From contig JACKFE010000001.1 in the NCBI GenBank assembly GCA_020632635.1, positions 558,001-622,000 on the forward strand: a stretch of DNA of 64,000 nt, read 5' to 3'. The position numbers and the translations under genes are program-made. Positions 9,267 through 18,961 of this stretch are shown in pieces; positions within the stretch are counted from its first letter, which is position 1, and each line of letters begins with the position of its first letter. The DNA is from Nitrospiraceae bacterium. GTDB taxonomy: Bacteria > Nitrospirota > Nitrospiria > Nitrospirales > UBA8639. The notes below the pieces were generated by a model. It was given only the letters and a program-made list of their open reading frames with translations. It was not told the origin of the DNA and did not search any database.

Positions 9267-10216
9267 TCTAAACCTTTCTGATATTCAGGAAGTGTGACGG
9301 TAAAAATTGATCCATGGCCTACTTCGGAATGCACGACAATCTCCCCACCATAGCGATTGACTATCCGTTGACATAAGGCCAACCCAATACCGACGCCCGC
9401 ATACTCGTCCTTTCGATGAAGTCGCTGAAACATGTCAAAAATCTTATGATGGTACTCCGAAGGAATTCCAATTCCCTGATCAGAAATATCGACTTGGCAG
9501 AGCCGCCGAGGCGGGCCAGCTCCTCGCCATCGACGATCCGTGATCACCCGGCCAGAGACCTTGACCATTGGAGGCTGACCGGGGCGATGGAACTTCAATC
9601 CGTTCTGGATCAAATTTTGAAATAACTGACGAAAATGGATCGAATCTCCCTGGATGGCCGGTAACTCCTGAACCACGACTGCCCCTCCGAATTCTTCAAT
9701 TTTCCCCTGCAAACTAGCAATAATGTCTTCGCACAAGGGACCAAGAGGCACCATTTCACACTGCGATGAAGGGGCATCTAATCTGGAATAGACCAATAAC
9801 CCTTGTATCTGTTCCTGCATCCGTATGGCTGCCGACCTCACTCGGTTGACAATACTCAATCCATTGGCGTCCAAGCGGTTTCCGCATTTGACACGTAGCA
9901 GATCCAGAAACACCAAAATCGAATGAAGCGGTTCTTGCAAATCATGTGCGGCGACCGAAGCAAATTGGTCCAGCTCTTGATTTGACCGAACCAAGGCTTG
10001 AGTTTTTTCCCTCAATGATGTTTCAAGAGCGGTCATCTCCTCCAACTCTGTCAGGACGCGGTCCCGAACTTCTCTAGCCTCGGCGACACATGAGGTCAAC
10101 TCAACAATCTGCTGCTGTAGGAGACCACATGATTCGCAAGACTCTGAAGCTGATTCCTGGCAAATGGGCTCGGCCAGACCGTCCAGCCGCTTGAATTTCA
10201 CTCCTGCACCTCTCAT
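9263..10216 (-). CDS. Histidine kinase, phytochrome-like HisKA/HATPase
   Basis: A 317-aa cytoplasmic kinase. The first about 80 residues are a coiled coil with a CESCG motif (two Cys near residues 26-29). The HisKA domain follows with the phospho-acceptor in AAHDLQEPLHSI (about 93-104). The HATPase has the N-box NLIQNGLKFHRPG, G1 DQGIGIP, the F-box region FDMFQRLHRKDEY and G2 GVGIGLAL. These features match the cyanobacterial phytochrome-type (Cph1) kinase core, but no sensory domain is present, so input must come from a partner. It overlaps the next kinase gene by 4 bases, which suggests the two proteins work together. Confidence 0.85.
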   Translation of the reverse strand: MRGAGVKFKRLDGLAEPICQESASESCESCGLLQQQIVELTSCVAEAREVRDRVLTELEEMTALETSLREKTQALVRSNQELDQFASVAAHDLQEPLHSILVFLDLLRVKCGNRLDANGLSIVNRVRSAAIRMQEQIQGLLVYSRLDAPSSQCEMVPLGPLCEDIIASLQGKIEEFGGAVVVQELPAIQGDSIHFRQLFQNLIQNGLKFHRPGQPPMVKVSGRVITDRRWRGAGPPRRLCQVDISDQGIGIPSEYHHKIFDMFQRLHRKDEYAGVGIGLALCQRIVNRYGGEIVVHSEVGHGSIFTVTLPEYQKGLE

Positions 10217-10359
10217 GAATATACTGAGAGACCATAGATAAACGACACCACGTTCCCCTTGATTCTCACTGAACTGCTGGGTTGCTTACTCAACGACCGG
10301 AGAGATCGAATGGTCATTCCATCAAGACGAAGGACAAACCCCAAATTCAGATGGCCACC

Positions 10360-11697
10360 TTACCGACTTCCCTCTGGATCCTGTGCCACCGGAATAGCAA
10401 GAATAAAGGTCGCACCGAACCCGACTCCTGCACTTTCTACGGACAAAGACCCGCCAAACTTTTCAAGAGTTCTAGCCGAACTATGCAATCCAATGCCATT
10501 GCCATCTTTTTTCGTGGTAAACCCTCGGCTAAACATCCGACTGACATGATCAGGAGCAATACCCACTCCGGTGTCTTGAACGATCACTTCCACCCGGCCG
10601 GAGGCTTCACCGGATGATAACCTGGTCGATACCGTCAGTGTGTGCATGGAGCCTGGTTGCTGCTCCATCGCCTGTTTGGCATTTCGAAACAGGTTGACCA
10701 AAATTTGCAACAGCTGATTGGGGTCCACAAGAACCGGAGGAACCGGAGAAAGTTCACGCTGAAGAGTCACCCACCTGGCATCCCCGGGCTGAAAGCTTAA
10801 TTCAAGGGCCTGTTCCAACAATTCCTCAATGGGAGCTGATTCCACCTGTCCCTGATCACGTGCCATCGCCTGGTGGGATAAAATGATCTGTCTCACGTGG
10901 GAAAGATGACGCTGGACACCCCGGATCTCTTTCAGAAGAGCCTGCTGCTCATCAATCAACGGTTTTCCCAACTTCATGAAGAGTGGAATGATTTTTTTCC
11001 CTTTGGGGTCCTGCGATAAAAACGTGCCCCAATCCGGCTCATGTTCTTTGAGCAAATCCGACATTCGATTCACCAAGACCACTGAGGATTGGGATACCAG
11101 ATCCTCCAGAACCTTGCCCGCCACATTCACGCTATTCAACACATTGCCCACATTGTGAAGCACAGTCGAGGCCACGCTGGCCATCTCCAGACGATACTCC
11201 GCATCATGCAGTTGATTCACCAAATAACGATGCTCCATCAACAGGCGTTTGCGTTCACCACAAAATGCCTGAACCAATGGCCACATGACGGGCAATAACG
11301 AGGTGGGAAGATTCCACATGCCTTCTTGGGGCAGGCATTCAACGGAACCGGAGTCCTTTGGCGAATCTGCCCTCAGGATGACAACCAATCCGGCCCCAGT
11401 CCTCTCCTTCAGCGCTGACATTTCAGGCGAAGTCATTTCCGAAGCATTCTCAGCGACCAGAATCAGGTCATAGGCCACGCGCCGGTCTGAACATGGAATC
11501 GACTCGATCGATTCTCTCCAATCCACCATGACGACCGAAGCATCCAAGGATGTCATCCATGAATGGCAAGAAGCAGCAGGCTGGGAATGCTGAAAATTCA
11601 ACGCAAGAACGTGAATCAAGGCAGAATCGACATAAAGCGCTGAGTCGGGAGGAAGGAGGTCTGAGTCATTCATGATGGCAACCAATGGCAGATTCAT
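10360..11697 (-). CDS. Histidine kinase with HNVGNVLNS H-box and degenerate receiver
   Basis: A 445-aa soluble kinase. The first about 150 residues resemble a receiver fold (VVMVDW, YDLILVAEN, GLVVILRAD) but lack a recognisable phospho-acceptor Asp. After a short coiled coil comes the atypical dimerisation domain with H181 in VLHNVGNVLNSVNV and a PKGK motif 50 residues on. The HATPase (about 300-440) has N-box NLFRNAKQAM, G1 DTGVGIAP and G2 DGNGIGLHSSA, all intact, so it should bind ATP. Start is uncertain: ATG at 11697 or at 11673, neither with a clear ribosome site. It belongs to the same paralogue set as the genes at 7422 and 12346. Confidence 0.82.
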   Translation of the reverse strand: MNLPLVAIMNDSDLLPPDSALYVDSALIHVLALNFQHSQPAASCHSWMTSLDASVVMVDWRESIESIPCSDRRVAYDLILVAENASEMTSPEMSALKERTGAGLVVILRADSPKDSGSVECLPQEGMWNLPTSLLPVMWPLVQAFCGERKRLLMEHRYLVNQLHDAEYRLEMASVASTVLHNVGNVLNSVNVAGKVLEDLVSQSSVVLVNRMSDLLKEHEPDWGTFLSQDPKGKKIIPLFMKLGKPLIDEQQALLKEIRGVQRHLSHVRQIILSHQAMARDQGQVESAPIEELLEQALELSFQPGDARWVTLQRELSPVPPVLVDPNQLLQILVNLFRNAKQAMEQQPGSMHTLTVSTRLSSGEASGRVEVIVQDTGVGIAPDHVSRMFSRGFTTKKDGNGIGLHSSARTLEKFGGSLSVESAGVGFGATFILAIPVAQDPEGSR

Positions 11698-11782
11698 GAG
11701 CCATTGCGCGGTTTTCAGATGTTCCTCACATCTTCATGCTCCGTGCAGATGGGATGTATGATTTTTCTAGGGCATTCCAGAA

Positions 11783-12346
11783 CTAATCAACCTTCACTGC
11801 ATCTTCAGCACGTTCTTCCGCCCATTTCGCCAATAGGTCCAATTGAGATTTTGCTTGCCTGGCCTCGCTCCACCGTTTTGTCAACGAGTTGGCCAATTGC
11901 CACACCTCAATATTATCGAAGGGTTTTCGGAGAATGAGCAATTTATCGTTTTTATTGAGCCGTTTAATGACATCTTCCCAGGCATGATCAGAAAAGGCTG
12001 TGCAAATCACCACCTGCAGCTCAGGGTCTTCCTCCCACAGATGTTCAACCGTTTCCACTCCATCCCATCCAGGGGGCATCCGCATATCGACAAAGGCCAC
12101 GGCATAGGGGAGGTTGACCTTCATGGCATCCTGCACCATGCGATAACCCATTTGGCCTTGATCGGCACAATCCACCTCAAAACTCTCTATTTGGGTCTGC
12201 TCTTCAATATCATCAAATAATTCCGCTCGCGCTTCTTGCAACAAGGACGTATCCAAAGAACGGGTCAAAATTTTTCGAAAGTCATCATGAATCGCCACAT
12301 TGTCATCGATAACCAAAATTCGTCGGTTACTGCGTTCCATCTCCAT
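11783..12346 (-). CDS. Response regulator, receiver domain only
   Basis: A 187-aa stand-alone receiver with an intact phosphorylation pocket: RILVIDDN (acid pair), the acceptor Asp in FVDMRMPPGWDG, ICTAFSD for the switch Thr, and LILRKPFDN for the conserved Lys. The loop between the first helix and the acceptor strand is unusually long, about 50 residues including an acidic stretch. A charged helix closes the protein (about 160-187) and there is no DNA-binding output domain. Its ATG overlaps the TAA of the upstream kinase-like gene by one base (TAATG), so the two are translationally coupled and very probably a cognate pair. Confidence 0.85.
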   Translation of the reverse strand: MEMERSNRRILVIDDNVAIHDDFRKILTRSLDTSLLQEARAELFDDIEEQTQIESFEVDCADQGQMGYRMVQDAMKVNLPYAVAFVDMRMPPGWDGVETVEHLWEEDPELQVVICTAFSDHAWEDVIKRLNKNDKLLILRKPFDNIEVWQLANSLTKRWSEARQAKSQLDLLAKWAEERAEDAVKVD

Positions 12347-13200
12347 TATTGGTTCCCCTCCATATGAATGACTGGTAAATCTAGCGTCAACGTCGTGCCT
12401 TGTTGTGCTCCATCACTCCAAATTCGCAGTGCCCCGCCAAGTTCTTTCGCGGCCATGTTACTGGCATATAAGTTGGGCAAAAATGTTCCCGGCCTCGGTT
12501 GAGAGGAGGGCAAGGAAACCACCTGGGTCAACATGTCCACAGGAATACCAACCCCGGTATCCTCGACTTGCATGCGGACAAACTGTTCCCGGTCCGGACA
12601 AGGCAACACGTGTAATGTCAAACAGTGGGATCGTCCAGGCAGATCCCGCATGGCATTGATAGCCGTTCGCACAATATTCAGCAAAATGGGCAATAAGGCA
12701 TTCACTTCCATAATGCCATCCGGTACCGCCTGATACCTTCTCACAACCTGGACACCCAGACGATCCAACTCTTCCTGATGCAGGTCAATGACTTCGTCCA
12801 TAAGAACTGAAAATTTCGCCGTATCTTTCAATCCACCGGCTTTCTTGGAACCTTGCCCTGCCGTCAGCAAACATTCTAATTGCTCCACATTGGCCTGGAG
12901 CGCATTCAATTCATTGACCGTGAGCAGATGTTTCTCAAGCAAACTTTGGCTCAGGCGACCTAGAAAGTTCGGAATTTTTTTTCCTTTCGGATCCTGACTG
13001 AGGTACCATCCCAGATTACTGGAATGGGCATCTAACATATCCGCAACCCGGCCAAAATCTTCCAGGTGAAATTCCCGCAATTGTTGGTGAAGTACACCGG
13101 TAGAAACATGAATGCTATTCAAAATATTCCGCATTTTGTGGAAAATGGATTCCCCGGCCACCGGCCGCGGAGACTCCATTGTCTGAAATTCGGTCATCAT
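12346..13200 (-). CDS. Degenerate histidine kinase of the HNVGNVLNS-type family
   Basis: About 284 aa from the ATG at 13200; the frame is open to a TTG at 13278. The H-box is altered to FHKMRNILNSIHV (His at residue 21), followed by DPKGKKIP at the same 50-residue distance as in the two paralogues, then a long helical region. The C-terminal ATPase is degenerate: the N-box reads NIVRTAINAM, with Thr where the Mg-binding Asn is expected, and the glycine-rich G2 lid is replaced by a stretch around FLPNLYASN. G1 (DTGVGIP) is kept. It may bind nucleotide weakly or act as a phosphotransfer or scaffold protein. It is coupled by TAATG to the response regulator downstream. Confidence 0.75.
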   Translation of the reverse strand: MMTEFQTMESPRPVAGESIFHKMRNILNSIHVSTGVLHQQLREFHLEDFGRVADMLDAHSSNLGWYLSQDPKGKKIPNFLGRLSQSLLEKHLLTVNELNALQANVEQLECLLTAGQGSKKAGGLKDTAKFSVLMDEVIDLHQEELDRLGVQVVRRYQAVPDGIMEVNALLPILLNIVRTAINAMRDLPGRSHCLTLHVLPCPDREQFVRMQVEDTGVGIPVDMLTQVVSLPSSQPRPGTFLPNLYASNMAAKELGGALRIWSDGAQQGTTLTLDLPVIHMEGNQ

Positions 13201-13627
13201 TCGGTTGCCACAATTCCGCCATTCCGGTTGAGTAGGAAAAGGGCGCCCCTTTTGTCGTGAGGGACATCTCAAAACCAACCATCAACTGGATCTTTTTCTT
13301 TTTGACCTTATGGCTTGTTAGGTGATCATTCGGTTGGGAAAGAAAGAACCTTAAGACACCCTAAGGGAGGTCAGAAGGGAAAATTTACGTATCATCGGTA
13401 TGGCATCCACAACCGGTACCTACCGAATAAAGGTCTTGCACACGAATACGGAGGGCGGCATTTGATAATGAGTGAAGCCCTTTCCCATGTCCACTCAAGA
13501 ACCGGATAAACATGCCGAAGTTTACCCGGCCATATGCTGGATACAATGGCAAAACATGCTAACATCAAAACACATTATCCTAGGAATCCCTGACCATCAT
13601 CATCTCGACTAACCTGCAACCAATTGG
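13201..13627. other. Divergent intergenic region between signalling genes and acyltransferase operon
   Basis: About 430 bases separating the minus-strand kinase/regulator genes from the plus-strand acyltransferase operon, so it should carry promoters for both directions. I see no convincing -35/-10 pair at standard spacing; the best plus-strand -10 is TACAAT near 13549, without a good -35. Short open frames here have no ribosome site or family features. The first 78 bases could belong to a longer form of the kinase gene starting at TTG 13278. Confidence 0.4.
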
Positions 13628-16600
13628 GTGATCACCATTTCTCATCCTCCCTCACCACTCTCCCCGCCACATCCCTCGTTTTCCCCGTACGCCCTCAGGG
13701 GGCTGTTGATCGCACAATTTTTCGGGGCATTCAACGACAATGCCTGGAAACTGATGGTCGCCTTACTGACCATTAAGCAGCTGTCGGCCACCTCCGGCCT
13801 TTCGGGAGCCGCATTCGAACAAGCCGCCCAAGGGCTTACGACACGAGCCTTTGTCATTTTCACGCTCCCTCTGATGTTGGTATCGGCCATTGCCGGAGTT
13901 TTTTCCGACCGATTCAGCAAACGCACCGTGATTATTGTGATGAAAAGCGTCGAGATTCTGCTCATGGGAGCAGGAACTCTCGCCCTCTTTATCAATCCCG
14001 CCGGAGGCCTACTTCCATTACTCGTCCTTGCCGGCATGGGAGCCCAAAGCGCCCTATTCAGCCCCTCGAAATATGGCATTCTTCCTGAATTACTCCCCCA
14101 TCATCGCCTTTCCTGGGGTAATGGCCAATTGGAATTGTGGACCTTTGTGGCCATTATTGCCGGAACCGCGATCGCGGGCCCGCTCTTGGATGTTTCCGGC
14201 TCTTCCCCTTGGCTGGCCGGTCTTGTGCTTTGCCTTTGCTCCACTGCAGGATTTGCGGCCTCTCTGGTCATTCCTCCCGTTTCCAGAGCCCGGACCGAGG
14301 GGGGCATCAAAGACACATGGCTTGCAGCGCTCGAGGCCTTGAAATCCGATCGAATTTTGACATTGGGAGTATTGGGATCGATCGCATTCTGGACCTTGGC
14401 TAGTCTGGTTGGGCAGGACGTCTTAATCTATGCCAAAGCCGTTTTGCAGTTATCCGATACCTTGGCAGGATTTCCCTTGGCCGCCTTTGGGGTGGGAGTG
14501 GGGGTAGGAGCGTTTCTAGCCGGAACCATATCGGCGGCAAAAATCGAACTGGGCTTCATTCCTTTAGGCGGCTTCGGCATCATTGCGTGTCTCTTGATCA
14601 TCGGATTAGCCTCCCCAGCCTTACCCGGCACATTGGCGGCCATGGCCTGCCTGGGGCTTTCCAGCGGATTTGTCGTCGTCCCTCTCAATTCGCTGATTCA
14701 ATGGCGATCCCCTGCCGACCGCCGTGGTGCGGTGATTGCTTTTGCCAATACCTTGGTTTTTGGAGGAGTTCTCGCTGGATCCATCGGCTCGGGTCTCCTA
14801 GCCGCTATTGGATTCAGCGCCAGTGCCATTTTTATCATTTCGGGATTAGGAAGCACGGTCCTGACCATCTGGGCGCTTTGGTTACTGCCAGAGACGTTCA
14901 TTCGATTGGTGCTGTTCCTCATCACGCACAGCGTCTATCGACTCACCATTACCGGTCGCGACCAGATACCCGATCAGGGAGGGGCTCTACTGGTCCCAAA
15001 TCATGTGTCCTTTATCGATGGACTGCTTCTTCTGGCCACCACCGATCGGCGCATTCGTTTCCTGGTCGATCAACAATATTATGACCATCCAGTCCTCAAC
15101 CCTTTTGCCAAGGTCATGGGCGCCATTCCCATTTCATCGTCCGGCTCCCCTCGAGCGATTCTTCACGCCCTTCGAGAAGCCGGACGGGCATTGGATCAGG
15201 GGGAACTTGTCTGCATTTTTCCCGAAGGACAAATTACCAGAACCGGCGGACTGCTGCCGTTTCGTTCCGGCTTTACCCGGATTATGAAAGGGCGGCATGT
15301 CCCGATCATTCCTATCTATTTGGATCGAGTGTGGGGAAGCATCTTTAGCTTTGTCGGGGAACGATTTTTGGCCAAGTGGCCGTCTCGCATCCCGTATCCC
15401 ATTACGATCTCCATTGGAAATCCTGTTCCCTCGGCCAGCACTGCAGAGGAACTCCGTTTGGCGGTGCAAGACCTCGGCGAACAAGCCTGGCAATTGCGAA
15501 AAACCACCCGCCGTCCCCTGCATCACTCCTTTGTGTGGTCGGTTCGTAAACATCCCTTTCAGTTTGCCTTTGGGGACATCACACGACCTCGAGTATCCTA
15601 TTGGGAAGCACTCACCGGCGCCATTGCACTGGCCAGGGCCTTACGGACCCATTGGCATGCCCAACATACCGTCGGCATCCTGCTGCCTCCTTCAGTTGGC
15701 GGAGCCCTCACGAATATTGCCTCGACCTTGTCCGGACGCACCACGGTCAATTTGAATTACACCGTTGGGCCAAAAGGGTTGGAGTCCGTAGCCAAGCAGG
15801 CGGGCTTAGCCACCGTGGTTACCAGTCGATTGTTCCTGGAAAAAGCCAAACTGGTCCTTCCCGCCAATCTCACTCCGATTTACGTGGAAGACATCCGCAA
15901 GACCATTGGCGCCGGCACGAAAACCATGGCCATGCTCCTCGCCCTCTTTGCCCCCATTCGGATGATCGAACGATGGTGCGGGGCCATTACCAGCCCTTCC
16001 ATTCAAGATCTGGCGACCATCATTTTTAGCAGTGGGAGCACAGGAGAACCCAAGGGGGTCATGCTCAGCCATTTCAGCCTGGATTCCAACGTCGAAGGGG
16101 TCGCGCAAGTCCTGCACATCGATAAACATGACAAAGTCTTGGGGATCCTGCCCTTTTTCCATTCCTTCGGCTATTTAGCCGCGCTCTGGTTTCCCGCCAT
16201 CCACGGGGCAGGGGTTATCTATCATCCGTCTCCTTTGGATGCAGGCCCAATTGGAGACCTTATCCATCGTCATCAGGTGACGGTCCTGCTCACCACGCCT
16301 ACGTTTCTTCAACTCTACAGCCGGCGCTGCACCCCCGAACAGTTTGGATCGTTGCGCATTGTACTGACGGGCGCCGAAAAACTCCCCGATCGGCTGTTTC
16401 AAGCCTTTGAAGAACGATTTGGCATCCGACCAATTGAAGGGTACGGAGTGACCGAATGCGCTCCGGTTATTGCCGTCAATTGTCCTGACTTTCGGGCGGC
16501 GGGGTTTTTTCAACCAGCGTCCCGCCGAGGCACGGTCGGCCAACCTCTTCCGGGAGTCTCTGTCCGCATTGTTGATCCGGATTCCTTTGAACCCTTACCC

Positions 16601-17104
16601 ATTGGAGAAGCGGGGATGTTGCTCGTCAAAGGCCCCAATGTCATGGATGGGTATCTGGGACGAGAAGAGTTGACTGCCAAATGCATGTATCAAGGCTGGT
16701 ATATCACCGGGGATATTGCCAAACTGGATGAAGACGGGTTTCTCCGAATCACGGACCGCCTCTCCCGATTCTCCAAAATCGGCGGAGAAATGGTTCCCCA
16801 TGGCCGTGTTGAGGAAGCCCTGCATCAAGCCGCGGGAGCCGACACCATGGTCTTAGCCGTAACAGGCATCCCTGACGATCGGAAAGGGGAACAACTCGTG
16901 GTGGTCCATACCCTGGACGAATCGCGGATTCCCAACATTCTGGAAAACGTCTCGCAAAGCGGGTTACCGAATCTGTTCATCCCGAAATCAGATAATTTCC
17001 TGAAAGTAGACCATCTGCCCATTCTAGGAACCGGCAAACTGGATCTTCGCGCATTGAAACAATTAGCACTGGAGCGAATTTCTCATTCGAGTACCACCAA
17101 ATAA
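13628..17104 (+). CDS. aas: MFS transporter / PlsC acyltransferase / acyl-CoA synthetase fusion (LplT-Aas type)
   Basis: A 1158-aa inner-membrane protein combining the lysophospholipid flippase LplT and both parts of Aas. Order: an MFS domain of about 12 helices (about 20-430, starting GLLIAQFFGAFNDN); a 1-acyl-glycerophosphate acyltransferase domain with NHVSFIDG near residue 457 and FPEGQITRTGG near 530; and an AMP-forming acyl-(ACP/CoA) synthetase domain with FSSGSTGEPKGVM near 798, GYGVTECAP and the TGD...ITDR region. Known relatives re-acylate lyso-phosphatidylethanolamine at the inner leaflet. GTG at 13628 is the only start in reach of the full MFS domain. First gene of a three-gene operon. 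Confidence 0.9.
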   Translation: MITISHPPSPLSPPHPSFSPYALRGLLIAQFFGAFNDNAWKLMVALLTIKQLSATSGLSGAAFEQAAQGLTTRAFVIFTLPLMLVSAIAGVFSDRFSKRTVIIVMKSVEILLMGAGTLALFINPAGGLLPLLVLAGMGAQSALFSPSKYGILPELLPHHRLSWGNGQLELWTFVAIIAGTAIAGPLLDVSGSSPWLAGLVLCLCSTAGFAASLVIPPVSRARTEGGIKDTWLAALEALKSDRILTLGVLGSIAFWTLASLVGQDVLIYAKAVLQLSDTLAGFPLAAFGVGVGVGAFLAGTISAAKIELGFIPLGGFGIIACLLIIGLASPALPGTLAAMACLGLSSGFVVVPLNSLIQWRSPADRRGAVIAFANTLVFGGVLAGSIGSGLLAAIGFSASAIFIISGLGSTVLTIWALWLLPETFIRLVLFLITHSVYRLTITGRDQIPDQGGALLVPNHVSFIDGLLLLATTDRRIRFLVDQQYYDHPVLNPFAKVMGAIPISSSGSPRAILHALREAGRALDQGELVCIFPEGQITRTGGLLPFRSGFTRIMKGRHVPIIPIYLDRVWGSIFSFVGERFLAKWPSRIPYPITISIGNPVPSASTAEELRLAVQDLGEQAWQLRKTTRRPLHHSFVWSVRKHPFQFAFGDITRPRVSYWEALTGAIALARALRTHWHAQHTVGILLPPSVGGALTNIASTLSGRTTVNLNYTVGPKGLESVAKQAGLATVVTSRLFLEKAKLVLPANLTPIYVEDIRKTIGAGTKTMAMLLALFAPIRMIERWCGAITSPSIQDLATIIFSSGSTGEPKGVMLSHFSLDSNVEGVAQVLHIDKHDKVLGILPFFHSFGYLAALWFPAIHGAGVIYHPSPLDAGPIGDLIHRHQVTVLLTTPTFLQLYSRRCTPEQFGSLRIVLTGAEKLPDRLFQAFEERFGIRPIEGYGVTECAPVIAVNCPDFRAAGFFQPASRRGTVGQPLPGVSVRIVDPDSFEPLPIGEAGMLLVKGPNVMDGYLGREELTAKCMYQGWYITGDIAKLDEDGFLRITDRLSRFSKIGGEMVPHGRVEEALHQAAGADTMVLAVTGIPDDRKGEQLVVVHTLDESRIPNILENVSQSGLPNLFIPKSDNFLKVDHLPILGTGKLDLRALKQLALERISHSSTTK

Positions 17105-17122
17105 GGACGGACAGGAATCTTG

Positions 17123-17722
17123 ATGAACAGGGGGTATCTCATGATTGCCGTCCTCGGGGTATTCGTCTGGTCGGCCTTAGCCCCTCATGACCGTCTGACA
17201 TGGTTTCTGGAAACTTTTCCCGTTTTCCTGGGAATCCCTCTGTTATGGATAACCGCCTCAACCTTTCCACTGACCCCACTGGCCTACGGGCTATTAAGCC
17301 TCCATGCCATGCTGTTGTTAATCGGCGGACACTATACCTATGCAGAAGTCCCCGTGGGCCTGTGGATACAACACCTGTTCGACCTGACACGAAACCATTA
17401 TGACCGGCTGGGCCATTTTGCACAGGGATTTGTTCCCGCTTTGGTCATTCGCGAAGTGCTTCTCCGGCGCTCGCCTCTCCGTCCTGGCTCATGGACGTTT
17501 TTCTTGGTGACGGCAGTATGCCTGGCGTTCAGCGCATCGTATGAATTATTCGAATGGGGGACAGCCCGATTGACTGGGGAAGCTGCGACCGCTTTTTTAG
17601 GCACACAGGGCGATGAATGGGATACCCAATGGGATATGTTCCTAGCCCTGATCGGATCTCTCACCAGTCAGATACTCCTACAACCGCTGCATGACCGCCA
17701 ATTACGCCACCTGACAGCATGA
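17123..17722 (+). CDS. DUF2238 (YjdF-type) integral membrane protein
   Basis: A 199-aa inner-membrane protein with about five or six hydrophobic helices. The family pattern is visible: HYTYAEVP near residue 74, RNHYDRLGHFAQGF near 90-103, and the conserved SYELFEWG near 140, followed by FLGTQGDEWDTQWDM. These match DUF2238/YjdF proteins, whose function is unknown. ATG at 17123 is used; a TTG three bases earlier is also possible. It begins 18 bases after the acyltransferase fusion gene and overlaps the next gene by 4 bases (ATGA), so all three are one transcript, pointing to a membrane or lipid-related role by context only. Confidence 0.82.
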   Translation: MNRGYLMIAVLGVFVWSALAPHDRLTWFLETFPVFLGIPLLWITASTFPLTPLAYGLLSLHAMLLLIGGHYTYAEVPVGLWIQHLFDLTRNHYDRLGHFAQGFVPALVIREVLLRRSPLRPGSWTFFLVTAVCLAFSASYELFEWGTARLTGEAATAFLGTQGDEWDTQWDMFLALIGSLTSQILLQPLHDRQLRHLTA

Positions 17723-18729
17723 CACATTCGCCCCATTCCCTTATTGACTGTCATGTACATTTGGCCGCTCTGCCAGAAGGCGATAACGGATGCCTCATTT
17801 CACCCAAAATGCTGAAAAGCCCCTTATTCAGGTTCCTCTTGTGGAAACATGGCTTATCGATTCACGAACCTCATGCGGCCAACCGGAAATATCTTCAGGA
17901 CTTACTCACGGAGCTGCGCGCCTCGCAGTACGTCCGAAAAGCCATCCTGTTAGGCATGGACGGCATTTACACCAGCAACGGACGACTGGACTTGAATGCC
18001 ACGGAATTTCTGGTCAGTAACGATTACGTCCTGGCTCAAACGAAGAGCTACCCCAACGAATTTCTTGCCGGAGTATCGATTAATCCACAGAGGGGAGATG
18101 CCATTGAAGAGCTTCACCGATGTGCCGAAGCCGGGGCAGCCCTCGTCAAAGTCCTTCCCAATGCGCAGCAATTCGATCCGGGAAATCCTCGCTATCGAAC
18201 ATTTTACCGAGTCCTGGCCGACCTGAAGCTGCCATTTCTCAGTCATGTGGGCTACGAATTCAGCCTGATCGGGAAAGATCAATCCGTGGGAGATCCCAAC
18301 CGCCTTCGAGTGGCGTTGGATGAGGGAGCCACGGTCATTGCGGCACATGCTTGCAGTTATGGACTCATGCTGTATGAAAAGTTCTATCCCACACTGCTGA
18401 ATTTCGTAAACCATTATCCAAACTTTTTTGCTGATGTCTCGGCACTGACCCTCCCGAATCGCATGCGCATGCTACGTCGGCTCCGCCATCATCCCGAAGT
18501 TTTTAACCGACTGCTGTTTGGAACCGATTACCCGTTATCCGTCTTTCACCTTCCCGCGTGGGGCCTGGTGGATCTTCGAACTCTCTGGACGCTGATGAAA
18601 ACCAACAATCGATTTGATCGCCAATATTTGACGTGCCAGCACATAGGAATCGGTATGGGCTCATTTCAACAGTTTCTCAAGCCATCACCCGGCCCATCGA
18701 CTCCCCCAGATTCCCCAATCCATCCCTAA
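17719..18729 (+). CDS. Amidohydrolase family protein (amidohydrolase 2, TIM barrel)
   Basis: A 336-aa metal-dependent hydrolase of the amidohydrolase superfamily. The N-terminal metal motif is DCHVHLA (residues 10-16); FLSHVGYEF supplies a further His near 168; AAHACSYG near 203; and FGTDYPLSVF near 270 carries the catalytic Asp. The barrel is complete. The family includes decarboxylases and lactonases, and the substrate cannot be read from sequence. It overlaps the DUF2238 gene by 4 bases (ATGA) and ends the operon that starts with the phospholipid acyltransferase fusion, so a link to membrane lipid or aromatic metabolite turnover is possible but unproven. Confidence 0.8.
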   Translation: MTHSPHSLIDCHVHLAALPEGDNGCLISPKMLKSPLFRFLLWKHGLSIHEPHAANRKYLQDLLTELRASQYVRKAILLGMDGIYTSNGRLDLNATEFLVSNDYVLAQTKSYPNEFLAGVSINPQRGDAIEELHRCAEAGAALVKVLPNAQQFDPGNPRYRTFYRVLADLKLPFLSHVGYEFSLIGKDQSVGDPNRLRVALDEGATVIAAHACSYGLMLYEKFYPTLLNFVNHYPNFFADVSALTLPNRMRMLRRLRHHPEVFNRLLFGTDYPLSVFHLPAWGLVDLRTLWTLMKTNNRFDRQYLTCQHIGIGMGSFQQFLKPSPGPSTPPDSPIHP

Positions 18730-18961
18730 TCTCTCTGTCATTCCGATCTACCTTCATCGTTCGCAGTTTCCAGCCGTTGGCGCTACGTCATCATTAGCTG
18801 AAAAGAACCTCCACGTTCGTAAAGAATCTTTCCCAATTCTCCGACACACACAGTAGAGTCCCATGAGACGGGAGGAGGGGCTCCATAACCTATTGGTGCC
18901 ACATCAAGGACATCAACTCCCTATACGTTCACCCCACTTTCTGACAAAGGACCACGGTGCC

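Noticed and set aside
14587..15084. Plus-strand frame of 165 codons inside the acyltransferase fusion
   Set aside because: Out-of-frame shadow of the MFS and PlsC domains; no start signal.
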